Assembly (NCBI GenBank): GCA_035697245.1 | Contig: DASSDH010000055.1 | Coordinates: forward strand, 1 to 28,330 | Reading direction: 5' to 3' | Origin: JACVRX01 sp035697245 | Lineage (GTDB): Bacteria > Actinomycetota > Actinomycetes > Jiangellales > Jiangellaceae | DNA length: 28,330 bases | In this document: one piece after another, positions 17,342 to 25,900 of the stretch | Position numbering within the stretch: the stretch's first letter is position 1 | How the letters are laid out: every line of letters starts with the position of its first letter | Position numbers and translations under genes: made by a program | The notes under the pieces: generated by a model | Told to the model about the DNA's origin: nothing | Seen by the model: only the letters and a program-made list of their open reading frames with translations | Databases searched by the model: none

Positions 17342-18640
17342 ATGGACAAGGCACACAACACGTTGACCGCCCACGAGATGCCCGAGAACGGGCTGTCCAT
17401 CTTCGACGGGTCGCCGACTGGCGGATTCACGACGGTGGTACGTGGCTTCGACCGCGTCCAGGTCGAGCAACACGTCCGTCAGCTCGAGGCGGCCCTGAGC
17501 CAGCAGCGACTCAGAACGCAGGAGCTGGACAAGCAGATCGTCCGGCTCCGGCAGGAGCTGGCGCAGGCCACCACCTCGTTGCGCGAGGTGGAGCAACCGT
17601 CCTACTCCGGGCTCGGCGCGCGGATCGAGCACCTGCTTCGTCTCGCCGAGGAACAGGCGTCCGAGCTGATCGCCCAAGCCGAGTCCGAGGCCGCCGAGAT
17701 GCGCGCCGTCGCCAGAGTCGACGCCGCGGAGATGCGCGCTGGCGCGGAACACGACGCCGACGAAGCGCGAACCAGTGCGAAGCGTCAGGCGGACGAGCTG
17801 ATCGACGTCGCGCGAACCGAGGCCGAGGAGGCTCGGTCGGCGGCGCAGCGCGAAGCCACCAGCCTGGTCGACGCCGCGCAGCGTGAGGCCGCCGCGGTGC
17901 GCGCCGCGATCGAGCACGACGCTGCAGAGAAGCGGGCCACGGCCGAACGCGACCTGACCAGGTTCCGCACCGCCGCCGAGCGCGAGGTCACGGACATGCG
18001 GGCCACCGCCCGGCGTGAGGTGGAGGAACTGCGGGGCAACGCCAAGCGCGACATCGAGCAGATGCGGGCGGAGGCCGAAGCTCGGCTGGACGAGGTGCGT
18101 ACCCGCGCCGACAAGGAGCTCACCGAGCTCGAGCTCGCCCTCGCCGCCAAACGGGAGGTGGCCGAGCGGGAAGACACCGAGCGCCACGAGATCGCCGTTT
18201 CGGAGACCCAGAAGCTGGTGACCGAGGCCGAGGCGCGGGCGGCCGACGCCGACAAGCGCGCGAAGTCGGCGCATGATCGGGCCGAGCAGGTCCGCCGTGA
18301 GGCCGACGAGCAGGCCAAAGCGCTGGTCTCCGGCGCTCGGCGGAACGCTGAGCAGCTCACCGCCGAGGCCAAGGCCCACGCCGACATGCTGCTGGGCGAG
18401 GCGAAGTCCGAGGCAGTCCGTATCCAGACCACCGCGCGGCGCGAGGTGGCCGATCTCACGCGCCAACGCGATGCGATCACCGGTCACCTCACTCAGTTGC
18501 GCAACCTGCTCGGTGCGTCGAGCATCCCCAGCGTCGACAGCAACAGCCCGCCGCCTGCGGTCGGCGCCGGCCAACCCGACGACGACGTCATCGACGGCGA
18601 GGTCGTCGAGGACACTCCTGCGGAAAAGGCCGACGAGTAG
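17342..18640 (+). CDS. DivIVA/Scy/FilP-like coiled-coil polarity protein
   Basis: 432-residue protein, mostly one long coiled coil. The N-terminal part has GGFTTVVRGFDRVQVEQHVRQLEAAL (about 27-52), similar to the DivIVA lipid-binding/dimerisation start. From about 95 to 390 it consists of repeating Glu/Ala/Arg segments such as AAQREATSLVDAAQREAAAV. The tail is acidic and proline-rich (GEVVEDTPAEKADE). In Streptomyces, Scy and FilP are related proteins organising polar growth and lie beside the epimerase gene, as here. At 432 residues this is nearer FilP than the very long Scy. I chose ATG at 17342 because GAGGGAG lies just upstream; ATG at 17330 is an in-frame alternative. Confidence 0.82.
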   Translation: MDKAHNTLTAHEMPENGLSIFDGSPTGGFTTVVRGFDRVQVEQHVRQLEAALSQQRLRTQELDKQIVRLRQELAQATTSLREVEQPSYSGLGARIEHLLRLAEEQASELIAQAESEAAEMRAVARVDAAEMRAGAEHDADEARTSAKRQADELIDVARTEAEEARSAAQREATSLVDAAQREAAAVRAAIEHDAAEKRATAERDLTRFRTAAEREVTDMRATARREVEELRGNAKRDIEQMRAEAEARLDEVRTRADKELTELELALAAKREVAEREDTERHEIAVSETQKLVTEAEARAADADKRAKSAHDRAEQVRREADEQAKALVSGARRNAEQLTAEAKAHADMLLGEAKSEAVRIQTTARREVADLTRQRDAITGHLTQLRNLLGASSIPSVDSNSPPPAVGAGQPDDDVIDGEVVEDTPAEKADE

Positions 18641-18644
18641 CGGG

Positions 18645-18935
18645 TCACGGACGGCGGCGGTCTCGGGCCCGCCAGCAGCCGGAATGCCAATGCCGCCGCT
18701 CGGCCGTTCCACCGCCGGACAGCGTCGTGCCCTCGACCGGCCATGCCACGACGTGCGGAGTGGCCGGTCTGATCGGCTGGTCACAGCCCGGGCATCGGTA
18801 CGGCCTGGTGGCCGAGCTACCGGTGAGCCGGCGCACCACCCACTCTCCGTCTGGCCAGGACTCGACGTCCTCGTGCCCAACCAGCGGTGCCGACTCCGGC
18901 CTGGGCGGTCGGCGAGCGGGACGGCGGCGCGACAT
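18645..18935 (-). CDS. Small hypothetical protein with a CxxC...HxxxC zinc-type motif
   Basis: 96-residue basic protein. The N-terminus is rich in Arg and Pro (MSRRRPARRPPRPES). Then comes EDVESWPDGEWVVRRLTGSSATRPYRCPGCDQPI with a CxxC pair and, after about 30 residues, RRHWHSGCWR, which can supply His and Cys to complete a zinc site. Conserved in actinomycetes to my recollection, without known function. Start at 18935 was chosen because the open frame above it is antisense to fmdB. It converges with the coiled-coil gene (4-base gap) and is divergent from the FmdB-type gene, with 36 bases between start codons. Confidence 0.7.
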   Translation of the reverse strand: MSRRRPARRPPRPESAPLVGHEDVESWPDGEWVVRRLTGSSATRPYRCPGCDQPIRPATPHVVAWPVEGTTLSGGGTAERRHWHSGCWRARDRRRP

Positions 18936-18971
18936 ACCAGCATTGTCCTCGAGCGCGCCTATGCTGGGCAC

Positions 18972-19184
18972 ATGCCGAGGTATGACTTTCGGTGCCGCGC
19001 CTGCGGGGCCACCTTCGAGGTCTCGCGGCCGATGGCAGATTCGCGAGAGCCCGCCGTTTGCCCACAAGGCCACGACGACACCGTGAAGCTGCTCTCGACG
19101 GTCGCCATCACCGGCCGGGCGGTGGGCGCGGCGGCGCAGCCGTCGGTCGGCGGCTGCTGCGGCGGGGCGTGCGGCTGCGGCTGA
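18972..19184 (+). CDS. FmdB-family zinc-ribbon protein
   Basis: 70-residue protein of the FmdB putative regulatory family. It begins MPRYDFRCRACGATFEVSRPM, the standard N-terminus with CxxC, and continues with AVCPQGHDD as the second half of the ribbon (Cys and His instead of two Cys). The C-terminus is glycine- and cysteine-rich (GGCCGGACGCG), which is frequent in this family. There is no ribosome-binding site; TATGCT lies 6 bases before the ATG, suggesting a leaderless transcript. The stop is 2 bases from the stop of the convergent dehydrogenase gene. Confidence 0.88.
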   Translation: MPRYDFRCRACGATFEVSRPMADSREPAVCPQGHDDTVKLLSTVAITGRAVGAAAQPSVGGCCGGACGCG

Positions 19185-19186
19185 GA

Positions 19187-20734
19187 TCAGCTGTGGTCGC
19201 GGAACCCGCGGCCGGTCTTGCGGCCCAGGTAACCCGCGGTCACCAATTGCTCCAGAAGAGGCGCCGGAGCGAGGCCGGGTTCCCCGGACTCGCCGAAGAG
19301 CGCGCGTTGGATCGCCAACGCCACGTCCAGACCGATCTCGTCGAGCACCTCGAACGGCCCCGACGGCAGCCGGCAGCCCAGCTTCATCGCCGTATCGATG
19401 TCGTCGGCGCTCGCATAGTGATCCTGGAGCATCTTCACCGCGTCGTTGAGGTAGGGAAACAGCAACGCGTCGACGATGAACCCGGCCCGATCGGAGCAGA
19501 GGACCGGATGCCAGCCGGCTTGGCGGCAGACGCCTCGGACGGTCGCCACGACCTCGTCGGCGGTCGAAACCGTTCGCACCACCTCGACCAGCGACGTCTC
19601 CGAGGCGCCATCGAACAAGTGCAGGCCCACTACATCGGCCTGCCGGGACGTCGTCACCGCATAGTCAATGACGGGGGCGGTGGACGTCGTGGCCACGACG
19701 ATCAGGTGTGCCGCGGTGAGATCGCTCCGCGTGTCATCCCGGTCAGCGCGGAGGATCTCGAAGCCGGCAGCCGAAAGCTCGGTGGCGATCCGCGTCGCCG
19801 ACTCACCGGATCCGACGACACCGATAACCCCGACCTCGCGGACTGGTACTTCGTCCACCAGCACTGGCGAATTCGGCTGTGGGTAGGTGTAGAAACCGCG
19901 GCCGGTCTTGCGGCCACGCATTCCCGCGCTCACCATCTGCCGCAGGATCGGCCGCGGCGCGTGCAGGCGTTCTCGACCTTGCGTGTAGATCGTGTCGAGG
20001 ATCTCGTAGGCGGTATCCAGGCCGATCAGGTCTAGCAGGGCCAACGGCCCCATCGGATATCCGCAGGCGAGCCGCATCGCGTCGTCGATGTCCTCGCGGG
20101 TCGCATAGCGGGCCTCGTACATCGCCACGGCGCGATTGAGATATCCGAACAGCAGCGTGTTGGCGATGAAGCCGGCCCGGTCAGCGCACACCACCGGCGC
20201 CTTGCCCAGCCGACGGGCCAGCGCCGTGACCTCGTCGACGACGGCCGGCTCGGTGACGACGGTGTGGACGACCTCGATCAGTTCCTGGATGGGTGCCGGG
20301 TTGAAGAAGTGCATGCCGACGACCCGACCCGGCCGTTCGGTCGCGACGCTGATCTCGGTAACCGACAGAGACGACGTGTTCGTGGCCAGGATGGTGTCCG
20401 GCCCGACGATCTTGTCCAGCCGGGCGAAGAGCTCGCGCTTGAGGTCGAGGTTTTCCGGAACCGCCTCGACGACCAACTCACATTCGTCTAGTGCGTTCAG
20501 ATCCGTCCCGAAGGCGATGGCGGCGAGCAGCCGCTCTTGGTCCGCCTCGCTGAGCTTTCCGCGGCGGACCGCTCGCCCGGCGGAGTCCTCGACGTGCCGT
20601 CGGCCAGCCTGGAGCGCCACCTGGTCTCGCTCGACGGCCACCACCGCGAGCCCGTGCCGAGCGAAGACCTCCGCGATGCCGGCTCCCATGGTGCCCAGTC
20701 CGACCACGCCGACGGTCGAGAACTCGCGGGCCAT
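19187..20734 (-). CDS. Tandem-duplicated 3-hydroxyacyl-CoA dehydrogenase
   Basis: 515-residue cytosolic NAD-dependent dehydrogenase for 3-hydroxyacyl (3-hydroxybutyryl)-CoA. The first half (1-290) is complete: GLGTMG (12-17), VVEAVPENLDLK, the catalytic dyad H142/E154 in MHFFNPAPIQELIE, and a C-terminal domain with DRAGFIANTLLFGYLN. The second half (300-515) repeats this with a shortened, degenerate nucleotide-binding domain but retains H372/E384 and a full C-terminal domain (DRAGFIVDALLFPYLN). Start at 20734 follows homology (MAREFSTVGVVGLG); the extension above it is antisense-like. nucS ends 22 bases upstream on the same strand, so co-transcription is likely. Confidence 0.92.
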   Translation of the reverse strand: MAREFSTVGVVGLGTMGAGIAEVFARHGLAVVAVERDQVALQAGRRHVEDSAGRAVRRGKLSEADQERLLAAIAFGTDLNALDECELVVEAVPENLDLKRELFARLDKIVGPDTILATNTSSLSVTEISVATERPGRVVGMHFFNPAPIQELIEVVHTVVTEPAVVDEVTALARRLGKAPVVCADRAGFIANTLLFGYLNRAVAMYEARYATREDIDDAMRLACGYPMGPLALLDLIGLDTAYEILDTIYTQGRERLHAPRPILRQMVSAGMRGRKTGRGFYTYPQPNSPVLVDEVPVREVGVIGVVGSGESATRIATELSAAGFEILRADRDDTRSDLTAAHLIVVATTSTAPVIDYAVTTSRQADVVGLHLFDGASETSLVEVVRTVSTADEVVATVRGVCRQAGWHPVLCSDRAGFIVDALLFPYLNDAVKMLQDHYASADDIDTAMKLGCRLPSGPFEVLDEIGLDVALAIQRALFGESGEPGLAPAPLLEQLVTAGYLGRKTGRGFRDHS

Positions 20735-20756
20735 GCCGTGAGTCTCGCACGGACTT

Positions 20757-21416
20757 TCAGAACAGCCGGGCGGTCGGGTCGTCGAGGCCGCGCAGCGCGT
20801 CGTAATCGACAGTGAGGCAGGTGATGCCCCTGTCGGTCGCGAGAACCCGCGCTTGCGGCTTGATCTCCTGGGCCGCGAATACGCCGCGAACGGGTGCGAG
20901 TAGTGGGTCACGGTTCAGCAGGTGGAGATATCGGCTCAGCTGTTCGACTCCGTCGATCTCACCGCGGCGTTTGACCTCGACGGCGACCGCTGCGCCGGTT
21001 TCGTCGCGACAGAGCAGGTCGACCGGGCCGATCGCGGTCGGATACTCCCGCCTTACCAGCCGCCAGCCGGCGCCCAGGGCCTCGACGTGGTCGGCGAGCA
21101 GTTCCTGCAGATGCGCTTCCACACCGTCCTTCACCAGGCCGGGATCCGTGCCGAGCTCGTGCGAGCTGTCGAGCAGCACCTCGTCGAGCCGGATCACCAA
21201 CCGTTCGCCGGCCGGGTTGCTGACGGTCCAGAACCCGTCGGTCTCCTCCAGCCGGCACGGCGGGCTCATCCAGTTCAGCGGCTTGTAGGCGCGGTCGTCG
21301 GCGTGGATCGACACCGACCCGTCCGCCTTGACCATGATCAGCCGGATCGCCGTCGGGAGGTGCGCTGTCAGCCGCCCGACGTAATCGACCTGGCAACGCG
21401 CGATGACGAGACGCAC
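20757..21416 (-). CDS. nucS: NucS/EndoMS mismatch-specific endonuclease
   Basis: 219-residue endonuclease that cleaves both strands at mismatches and provides non-canonical mismatch repair in actinobacteria lacking MutS/MutL. The N-terminal domain has RLVIARCQVDYVGRLTAHLP and DDRAYKPLNWMSPP, with the mismatch-recognition tryptophan. The nuclease domain has the RecB-like motif D133...E147-V-K149 (PVDLLCRDE, VEVKRRGEIDGVEQL). The C-terminus ends ARLF, like the clamp-interacting tail reported for corynebacterial NucS. GTG at 21416 is chosen by alignment of the N-terminus; TAACGT 8 bases upstream and no ribosome-binding site suggest a leaderless transcript. It is divergent from the ArsR-type gene across 66 bases. 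Confidence 0.95.
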   Translation of the reverse strand: MRLVIARCQVDYVGRLTAHLPTAIRLIMVKADGSVSIHADDRAYKPLNWMSPPCRLEETDGFWTVSNPAGERLVIRLDEVLLDSSHELGTDPGLVKDGVEAHLQELLADHVEALGAGWRLVRREYPTAIGPVDLLCRDETGAAVAVEVKRRGEIDGVEQLSRYLHLLNRDPLLAPVRGVFAAQEIKPQARVLATDRGITCLTVDYDALRGLDDPTARLF

Positions 21417-21445
21417 GCACAGGGACGTTACCGGTTCGCACAACC

Positions 21446-21475
21446 TTGACAGGAAACCATTTGGTTTCCTATTGT
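21446..21475 (+). promoter_or_regulatory. Leaderless promoter with embedded palindromic operator for the ArsR-type gene
   Basis: -35 TTGACA (21446-21451), 18-base spacer, -10 TATTGT (21470-21475). The 20-base inverted repeat AGGAAACCATTTGGTTTCCT (21451-21470) fills the spacer. The -10 ends 7 bases before the GTG at 21483, placing the transcript start at the start codon. The layout fits repression by the encoded ArsR-type protein. Confidence 0.85.
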
Positions 21476-21482
21476 TTGCTGT

Positions 21483-22250
21483 GTGGAGGCAGTGTTCCGG
21501 GCTCTGGCTGATCCCACCAGACGTGCGCTTCTTGACGCACTCCGCGACTCCGATGGGCAGACGTTGGTGGCCCTTGCTGCGCGCCACGACATCACCAGGG
21601 TCGGGATTGCGAAGCACCTTCGATTGCTCGAGGACGCGGGCCTGGTCGTCACCAGGCGCCGTGGCCGGGAGAAGTTGCACTTCCTCAACCCTGTGCCCAT
21701 CCGCTTGATCCACGACCGGTGGGTCAGCAAGTACACCGAACCGTGGGCCGCCGGCCTGACCGGCCTCAAAGCCGAACTGGAGCAGTCGATGGAAAAGGTC
21801 TTCGAAATCTACATCCGCACCATGCCCGAGCGGCTGTGGGCGGCGATCACCGACCCCACGATTCGGGCCAAGTACCACTTCGGCGCCAGCATCGAGTCGG
21901 CGTGGACCCCCGGGTCGCCGTACGCACTGGTGCATCCGGCCTCGGACCGGCCGCTCGTCGAGGGCGAGAACCTCGTTGTCGACCCGCCCCACCGGTTGGT
22001 CCAGACCATGCACACGCTGTGGAGCGAGGACGCCGAGCGGGCAGGCACTTCCCGGGTGACCTGGGAGATCGAACCGGTCGGCGACTCGTGCCGGCTGACC
22101 GTCACCCACGACCAACTCCGCGACGATGCACCACCGGAGCTCTACGGCGGCTGGCCGATGATCTTGTCCGGTTTGAAGACCTGGCTGGAGACCGGCCAGA
22201 CCCTGACCACCCCCGGCTCGCTGATGTACGGCGAGTCCCAACAATTGTAA
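21483..22250 (+). CDS. ArsR-type regulator fused to an SRPBCC (AHSA1-like) domain
   Basis: 255-residue two-domain protein. The N-terminal winged helix (about 1-90) reads VEAVFRALADPTRRALLDALR, then TLVALAARHDITRVGIAKHLRLLEDAGLVVTRRRGREKLHFL; it lacks the ArsR metal-binding CxC box. The C-terminal SRPBCC/AHSA1 domain (about 98-245) has MEKVFEIYIRTMPERLWAAITDP and ends with GWPMILSGLKTWLETG. Such fusions are probably ligand-responsive repressors; the ligand is unknown. The GTG lies exactly at the predicted transcript start. It leads an operon with the VOC gene (12-base gap) and a DUF1905 gene. Confidence 0.9.
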   Translation: MEAVFRALADPTRRALLDALRDSDGQTLVALAARHDITRVGIAKHLRLLEDAGLVVTRRRGREKLHFLNPVPIRLIHDRWVSKYTEPWAAGLTGLKAELEQSMEKVFEIYIRTMPERLWAAITDPTIRAKYHFGASIESAWTPGSPYALVHPASDRPLVEGENLVVDPPHRLVQTMHTLWSEDAERAGTSRVTWEIEPVGDSCRLTVTHDQLRDDAPPELYGGWPMILSGLKTWLETGQTLTTPGSLMYGESQQL

Positions 22251-22262
22251 GGAGCAGCAACC

Positions 22263-22649
22263 ATGCCGCAGACCAGCATCACCGACGTCCGCACGGTCGG
22301 CATCACCGTCACCGACCAGGACCAAGCCCTCGCGTTCTACGTCGACACCCTCGGCTTCGAGAAACGCCTCGACGCGCCAATCAGTCCGACCGTGAGGTGG
22401 ATCGAAGTTGCTCCTCCTGGCGCCGCCACCTCGATTGCTCTCACCGCCGGTGACGCTCCCGTCGAGCGGGCAACCGGTACCGACACCGGCATCCGGTTCA
22501 CGGTCCCCGACGCCGAGGCCGAGCATGCCGCCATGCGTGATCTCGGGGTCACCGTCAGCGAGGTCATCCGCTGGGAGGGCGTACCGCCGATGTACACCGT
22601 CGACGACCCCGACGGCAACCGGTTCTACGTCGTCGAGGAGATGCAATGA
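22263..22649 (+). CDS. VOC-family (glyoxalase/bleomycin-resistance-like) protein
   Basis: 128-residue protein with the paired beta-alpha-beta-beta-beta modules of the vicinal oxygen chelate superfamily: VRTVGITVTDQDQALAFYVDTLGFEKR and later DTGIRFTVPDAEAEHAAMRDLGV with DDPDGNRFYVVEE. The usual first metal-ligand histidine before the first strand is a threonine here (RTVGITV), so metal-dependent activity is uncertain. AAGGAG 8 bases before the ATG is a strong ribosome-binding site. The stop overlaps the next start (ATGA). Substrate unknown; it probably belongs to the response controlled by the ArsR-SRPBCC protein. Confidence 0.88.
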   Translation: MPQTSITDVRTVGITVTDQDQALAFYVDTLGFEKRLDAPISPTVRWIEVAPPGAATSIALTAGDAPVERATGTDTGIRFTVPDAEAEHAAMRDLGVTVSEVIRWEGVPPMYTVDDPDGNRFYVVEEMQ

Positions 22650-22951
22650 CCGCCCAACCCACCGCCCCCACCCGCGGGCGCGGGCCGCTGGACAAGACGT
22701 TCACCGCCGTCCTGCAGCGCAGCAACGCCAGGGGCGGCTGGACCTACCTGGTCACCGACTGGACCGCGGACTTCTTCGGCACCCGAGGCCTGGTCAAGGT
22801 CACCGGCACCATTGACGGACAACTGTTTCGCAGCTCCTTCATGGCTCTCGGCGACGGCACTCACAAGCTGCCCGTCACCGCCGACCTCCGCGAGGTGATC
22901 GGCAAGAGCGTCGGCGACACCGTCACCATTCATCTGACCGAGCGACTCTGA
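22646..22951 (+). CDS. DUF1905 domain protein
   Basis: 101-residue protein. After a short disordered start (MTAQPTAPTRGRGP), a compact beta-barrel domain reads FTAVLQRSNARGGWTYLV, GTRGLVKVTGTIDGQLFRSSFMALGDGTHKLPVTADLREVIGK and GDTVTIHLTERL, matching DUF1905. Function is unknown; the domain often occurs with VOC or SRPBCC proteins. Its ATG overlaps the VOC stop. It converges with dnaE2, stops 9 bases apart. Confidence 0.85.
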   Translation: MTAQPTAPTRGRGPLDKTFTAVLQRSNARGGWTYLVTDWTADFFGTRGLVKVTGTIDGQLFRSSFMALGDGTHKLPVTADLREVIGKSVGDTVTIHLTERL

Positions 22952-22960
22952 TGAGTCGTC

Positions 22961-25900
22961 TCAACGGAAGTCGCGGCTGCGGACGCTGCCGCTGATCTGC
23001 AATGGCGCGAGCCGCAGGGCCAGCAGGTTGACGGCGCCGTCCTGGCGTTCCAGCCGTCCTTCGATGACCAGCGCCGCGGACTCGAGCGCTACCCGACGAT
23101 GCCGATCCCAGGTCTGCCGCGGGCAAATAACGTTGATCATGCCGGTCTCGTCCTCGAGGTTCATGAAGACGACTCCCCCGGCGGTGGGCGGCCGCTGACG
23201 GTGGGTGACCAACCCACCGACCAGCACTTTGGCGCCGTCGTCGGTTGTCGCAAGTGCCGCAGCCGGCAGGGCTCCCCAGGCGTCCAATGTCGACCGCACG
23301 TGCTGGACGGGGTGACTGTCCGGCGACGAGCCGGTCGCCCACAGGTCGGCGAAGGTCATCTCGGTCGGCGTCATGCGCGGTAGCTCAGGCGCACTCGCCC
23401 CTGGGGTGGTCCCCGGAAGCTGATCGGGACGGGTGTCGGCGACTGCGCCGACCGCCCAGATGGCCTCCCGCCGACTCAGGCCCAGGCAGCCGAACGCTCC
23501 GGCGGTAGCCAATGCCTCCAGCGCCGGCAACGGCACCCGGACCCGCCGAACGAGATCGTCGAGGTCGGCGTAGGGGCGGACGTCGGCCACCGCTTTCGCT
23601 ACGTCGTCGCCCAGGTTGCGCACTGTCTGCAGGCCGAGCCGGATCGCCGGCTGCGGCTCGCTTGGGGCGTGCGCGAGCCCGGCGGGCACATCGACGGCCT
23701 CCTCCAGCGTGGCTTTGACGGCGCTGGCGTTGAGATCGACGCCACGGATCTCGACGCCGTGTCGGCGGGCGTCGGCAATGAGGGTTTGCGGTGCGTAGAA
23801 GCCCATGGGCTGGTTGTTCAGCAGCGCAGCAGTGAACGCCGCAGGGTAGTACCGCTTGAGGTAGGAGCTGGCATAGACGAGGTAGGCGAAGCTGATCGCG
23901 TGCGACTCGGGAAAGCCGTAACTGGCGAACCCGAACAGCTTCAGGTAAAGGTCGTTGGCCACCTCGGGTGGGATGTCCCGCTTGGCCATGCCGGCCAGCA
24001 GGCGCCCACGCAGTGCCTCGATTCGCTCGGTCGAGCGCTTGGAGCTCATCGCCTGCCGGAGCTGGTCGGCCTCCATCGGGTCGAAGCCGGCGCAGTCGAT
24101 CGCCAGCTGCATCATCTGTTCCTGGAACAGCGGGACGCCCAGCGTGCGGGACAGCGCTTTCTCCATGCTCGGGTGCGGGTAGCTGACCGCCTCCTGATCG
24201 TTCTTCCGGCGCAGGTACGGGTGTACCGAGCCGCCCTGTATCGGGCCAGGCCGGATCAGCGCTACCTCGACCACGAGTTCGTAGAAATTCTCCGGGCGCA
24301 TCCGCGGCAACGTCGCCATCTGAGCCCGCGACTCGACCTGGAACACGCCGATCGAGTCGGCGTCGCACAACATCGCGTATGTCGCCGGATCGTCCTGCGG
24401 GATCGTGCTCAGGTCCAGCGGGCGGTGGTGGTGGTCATTGACCAGGTCAAAGGTGTCGTGCAGGGCGGAGAGCATGCCCAGGCCGAGCAGGTCGAACTTG
24501 ACCAACCCGGCGGCGGCACAGTCGTCCTTGTCCCATTGCAGGACGCTGCGGTCGGGCATCGTGGCCCACTCGACCGGGCAGACCTCGCCGATCGGGCGGT
24601 CGCAGAGCACCATGCCGCCGGAATGGATCGACAGGTGCCTGGGGAGCCGCTGCATCTTCGCAACCAGCGCGGCCAACAGCAGGGGAAGCTCGGCGTCGTC
24701 CGCGGCTTCCGCCGGCAGCGGCTTGGCCGGTTCCTTCTCCCCGCGCGGACCTACTTGGGGCCCGAGGCGGAGGTCGAGCCGGCGACTCCACGCGTCGGCC
24801 TGACCGGGGCTGTAGCCGAGCGCTCGTGCGACGTCACGGACCGCCATCTTCGGGCGGTAGGTGTTGACGTTGGCTACTTGGGCGGCGCGGTCGCGTCCGT
24901 AGCGCTGGTAGACGTGCTGGATGACCTCCTCTCGGCGGCCGTTCTCGATGTCGACGTCGATGTCTGGCGGACCGTCGCGTCCCGTCGACAGGAACCGCTC
25001 GAACAGCAGCTGGTGGTGGATCGGGTCGACGCTGGTGATACCCAGCGCGTAACACACCGCCGAGTTGGCTGCCGACCCGCGGCCCTGACAGAGGATGTTC
25101 TCCTCACCGCAGAACTGGGTGATCTCGTGCACGATGAGGAAGTAGCCGGGAAAACCCAGCTGCTCGATGACAGCGAGCTCGTGGTCGAGCTGCTGGTAGG
25201 CCTGCTTCGTCGTTGGGATGCCGCGCGGGCCGTACCGCGTCCAGGCCCCCTTGGCGACCAGATACCGCAGCCAGCTCGCGTCGGTATGGCCCTCCCCGAC
25301 GGCACGATCGGGCAGGTTCGGGGCAACCACTCGGAAGTCGAAGACACACTCACGGGCAAGGGCGACCGTGGCCTCGCGCACACCGGGGAACCGGGCCAGT
25401 CGGGTGGCCATCTCGGCCCCGGAACGAAGGTGTGCGGTGCCGTTGGCCGGCAACCAGCCGGTCATGTCGTCCAGACTGCTGCGGGCCCGCACCGCCGCTA
25501 GCACCTGCGCGAGCGGGGCATCAGCGGGAGCTGCGTAGTGCACATTGTTCGACGCCACCACGCCGACTCCTGCCCGCCCGGCCAGGTCGAACAGCGCGTC
25601 GTTGCGGGCGTCGTCGAGTGGCTGGTCGTGGTCGACGAGCTCGACCACGACGTTGTCGCGGCCGAACATCTCGATCAGCTTGTTCAGTTCGGTCTCGGCT
25701 GCCGTTGGGCCGTGTCTTGCGAGCGCCGCCGGCACCGAGCCCTTGCGGCAGCCGGTGAGCACCACCCAGTGGCCGTGATGCGCGTCGGCCAGCCCGGTCT
25801 CGTCGTAGGCCGGGCGGCCCTTCTCCCCGCCACGCAGCTGAGCTGTGCCGATGATGCTGGACAGCCGGCCATATCCCTCGGCGTCGCGGGCCAGCACCAG

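Noticed and set aside
23669..25501. Long plus-strand open frame (about 610 codons) inside dnaE2
   Set aside because: It is antisense to a fully conserved dnaE2 and its translation has no recognisable motifs. GC-rich DNA gives long open antisense frames, and the same applies to similar frames opposite glgE, treS, icmA and the coiled-coil gene.
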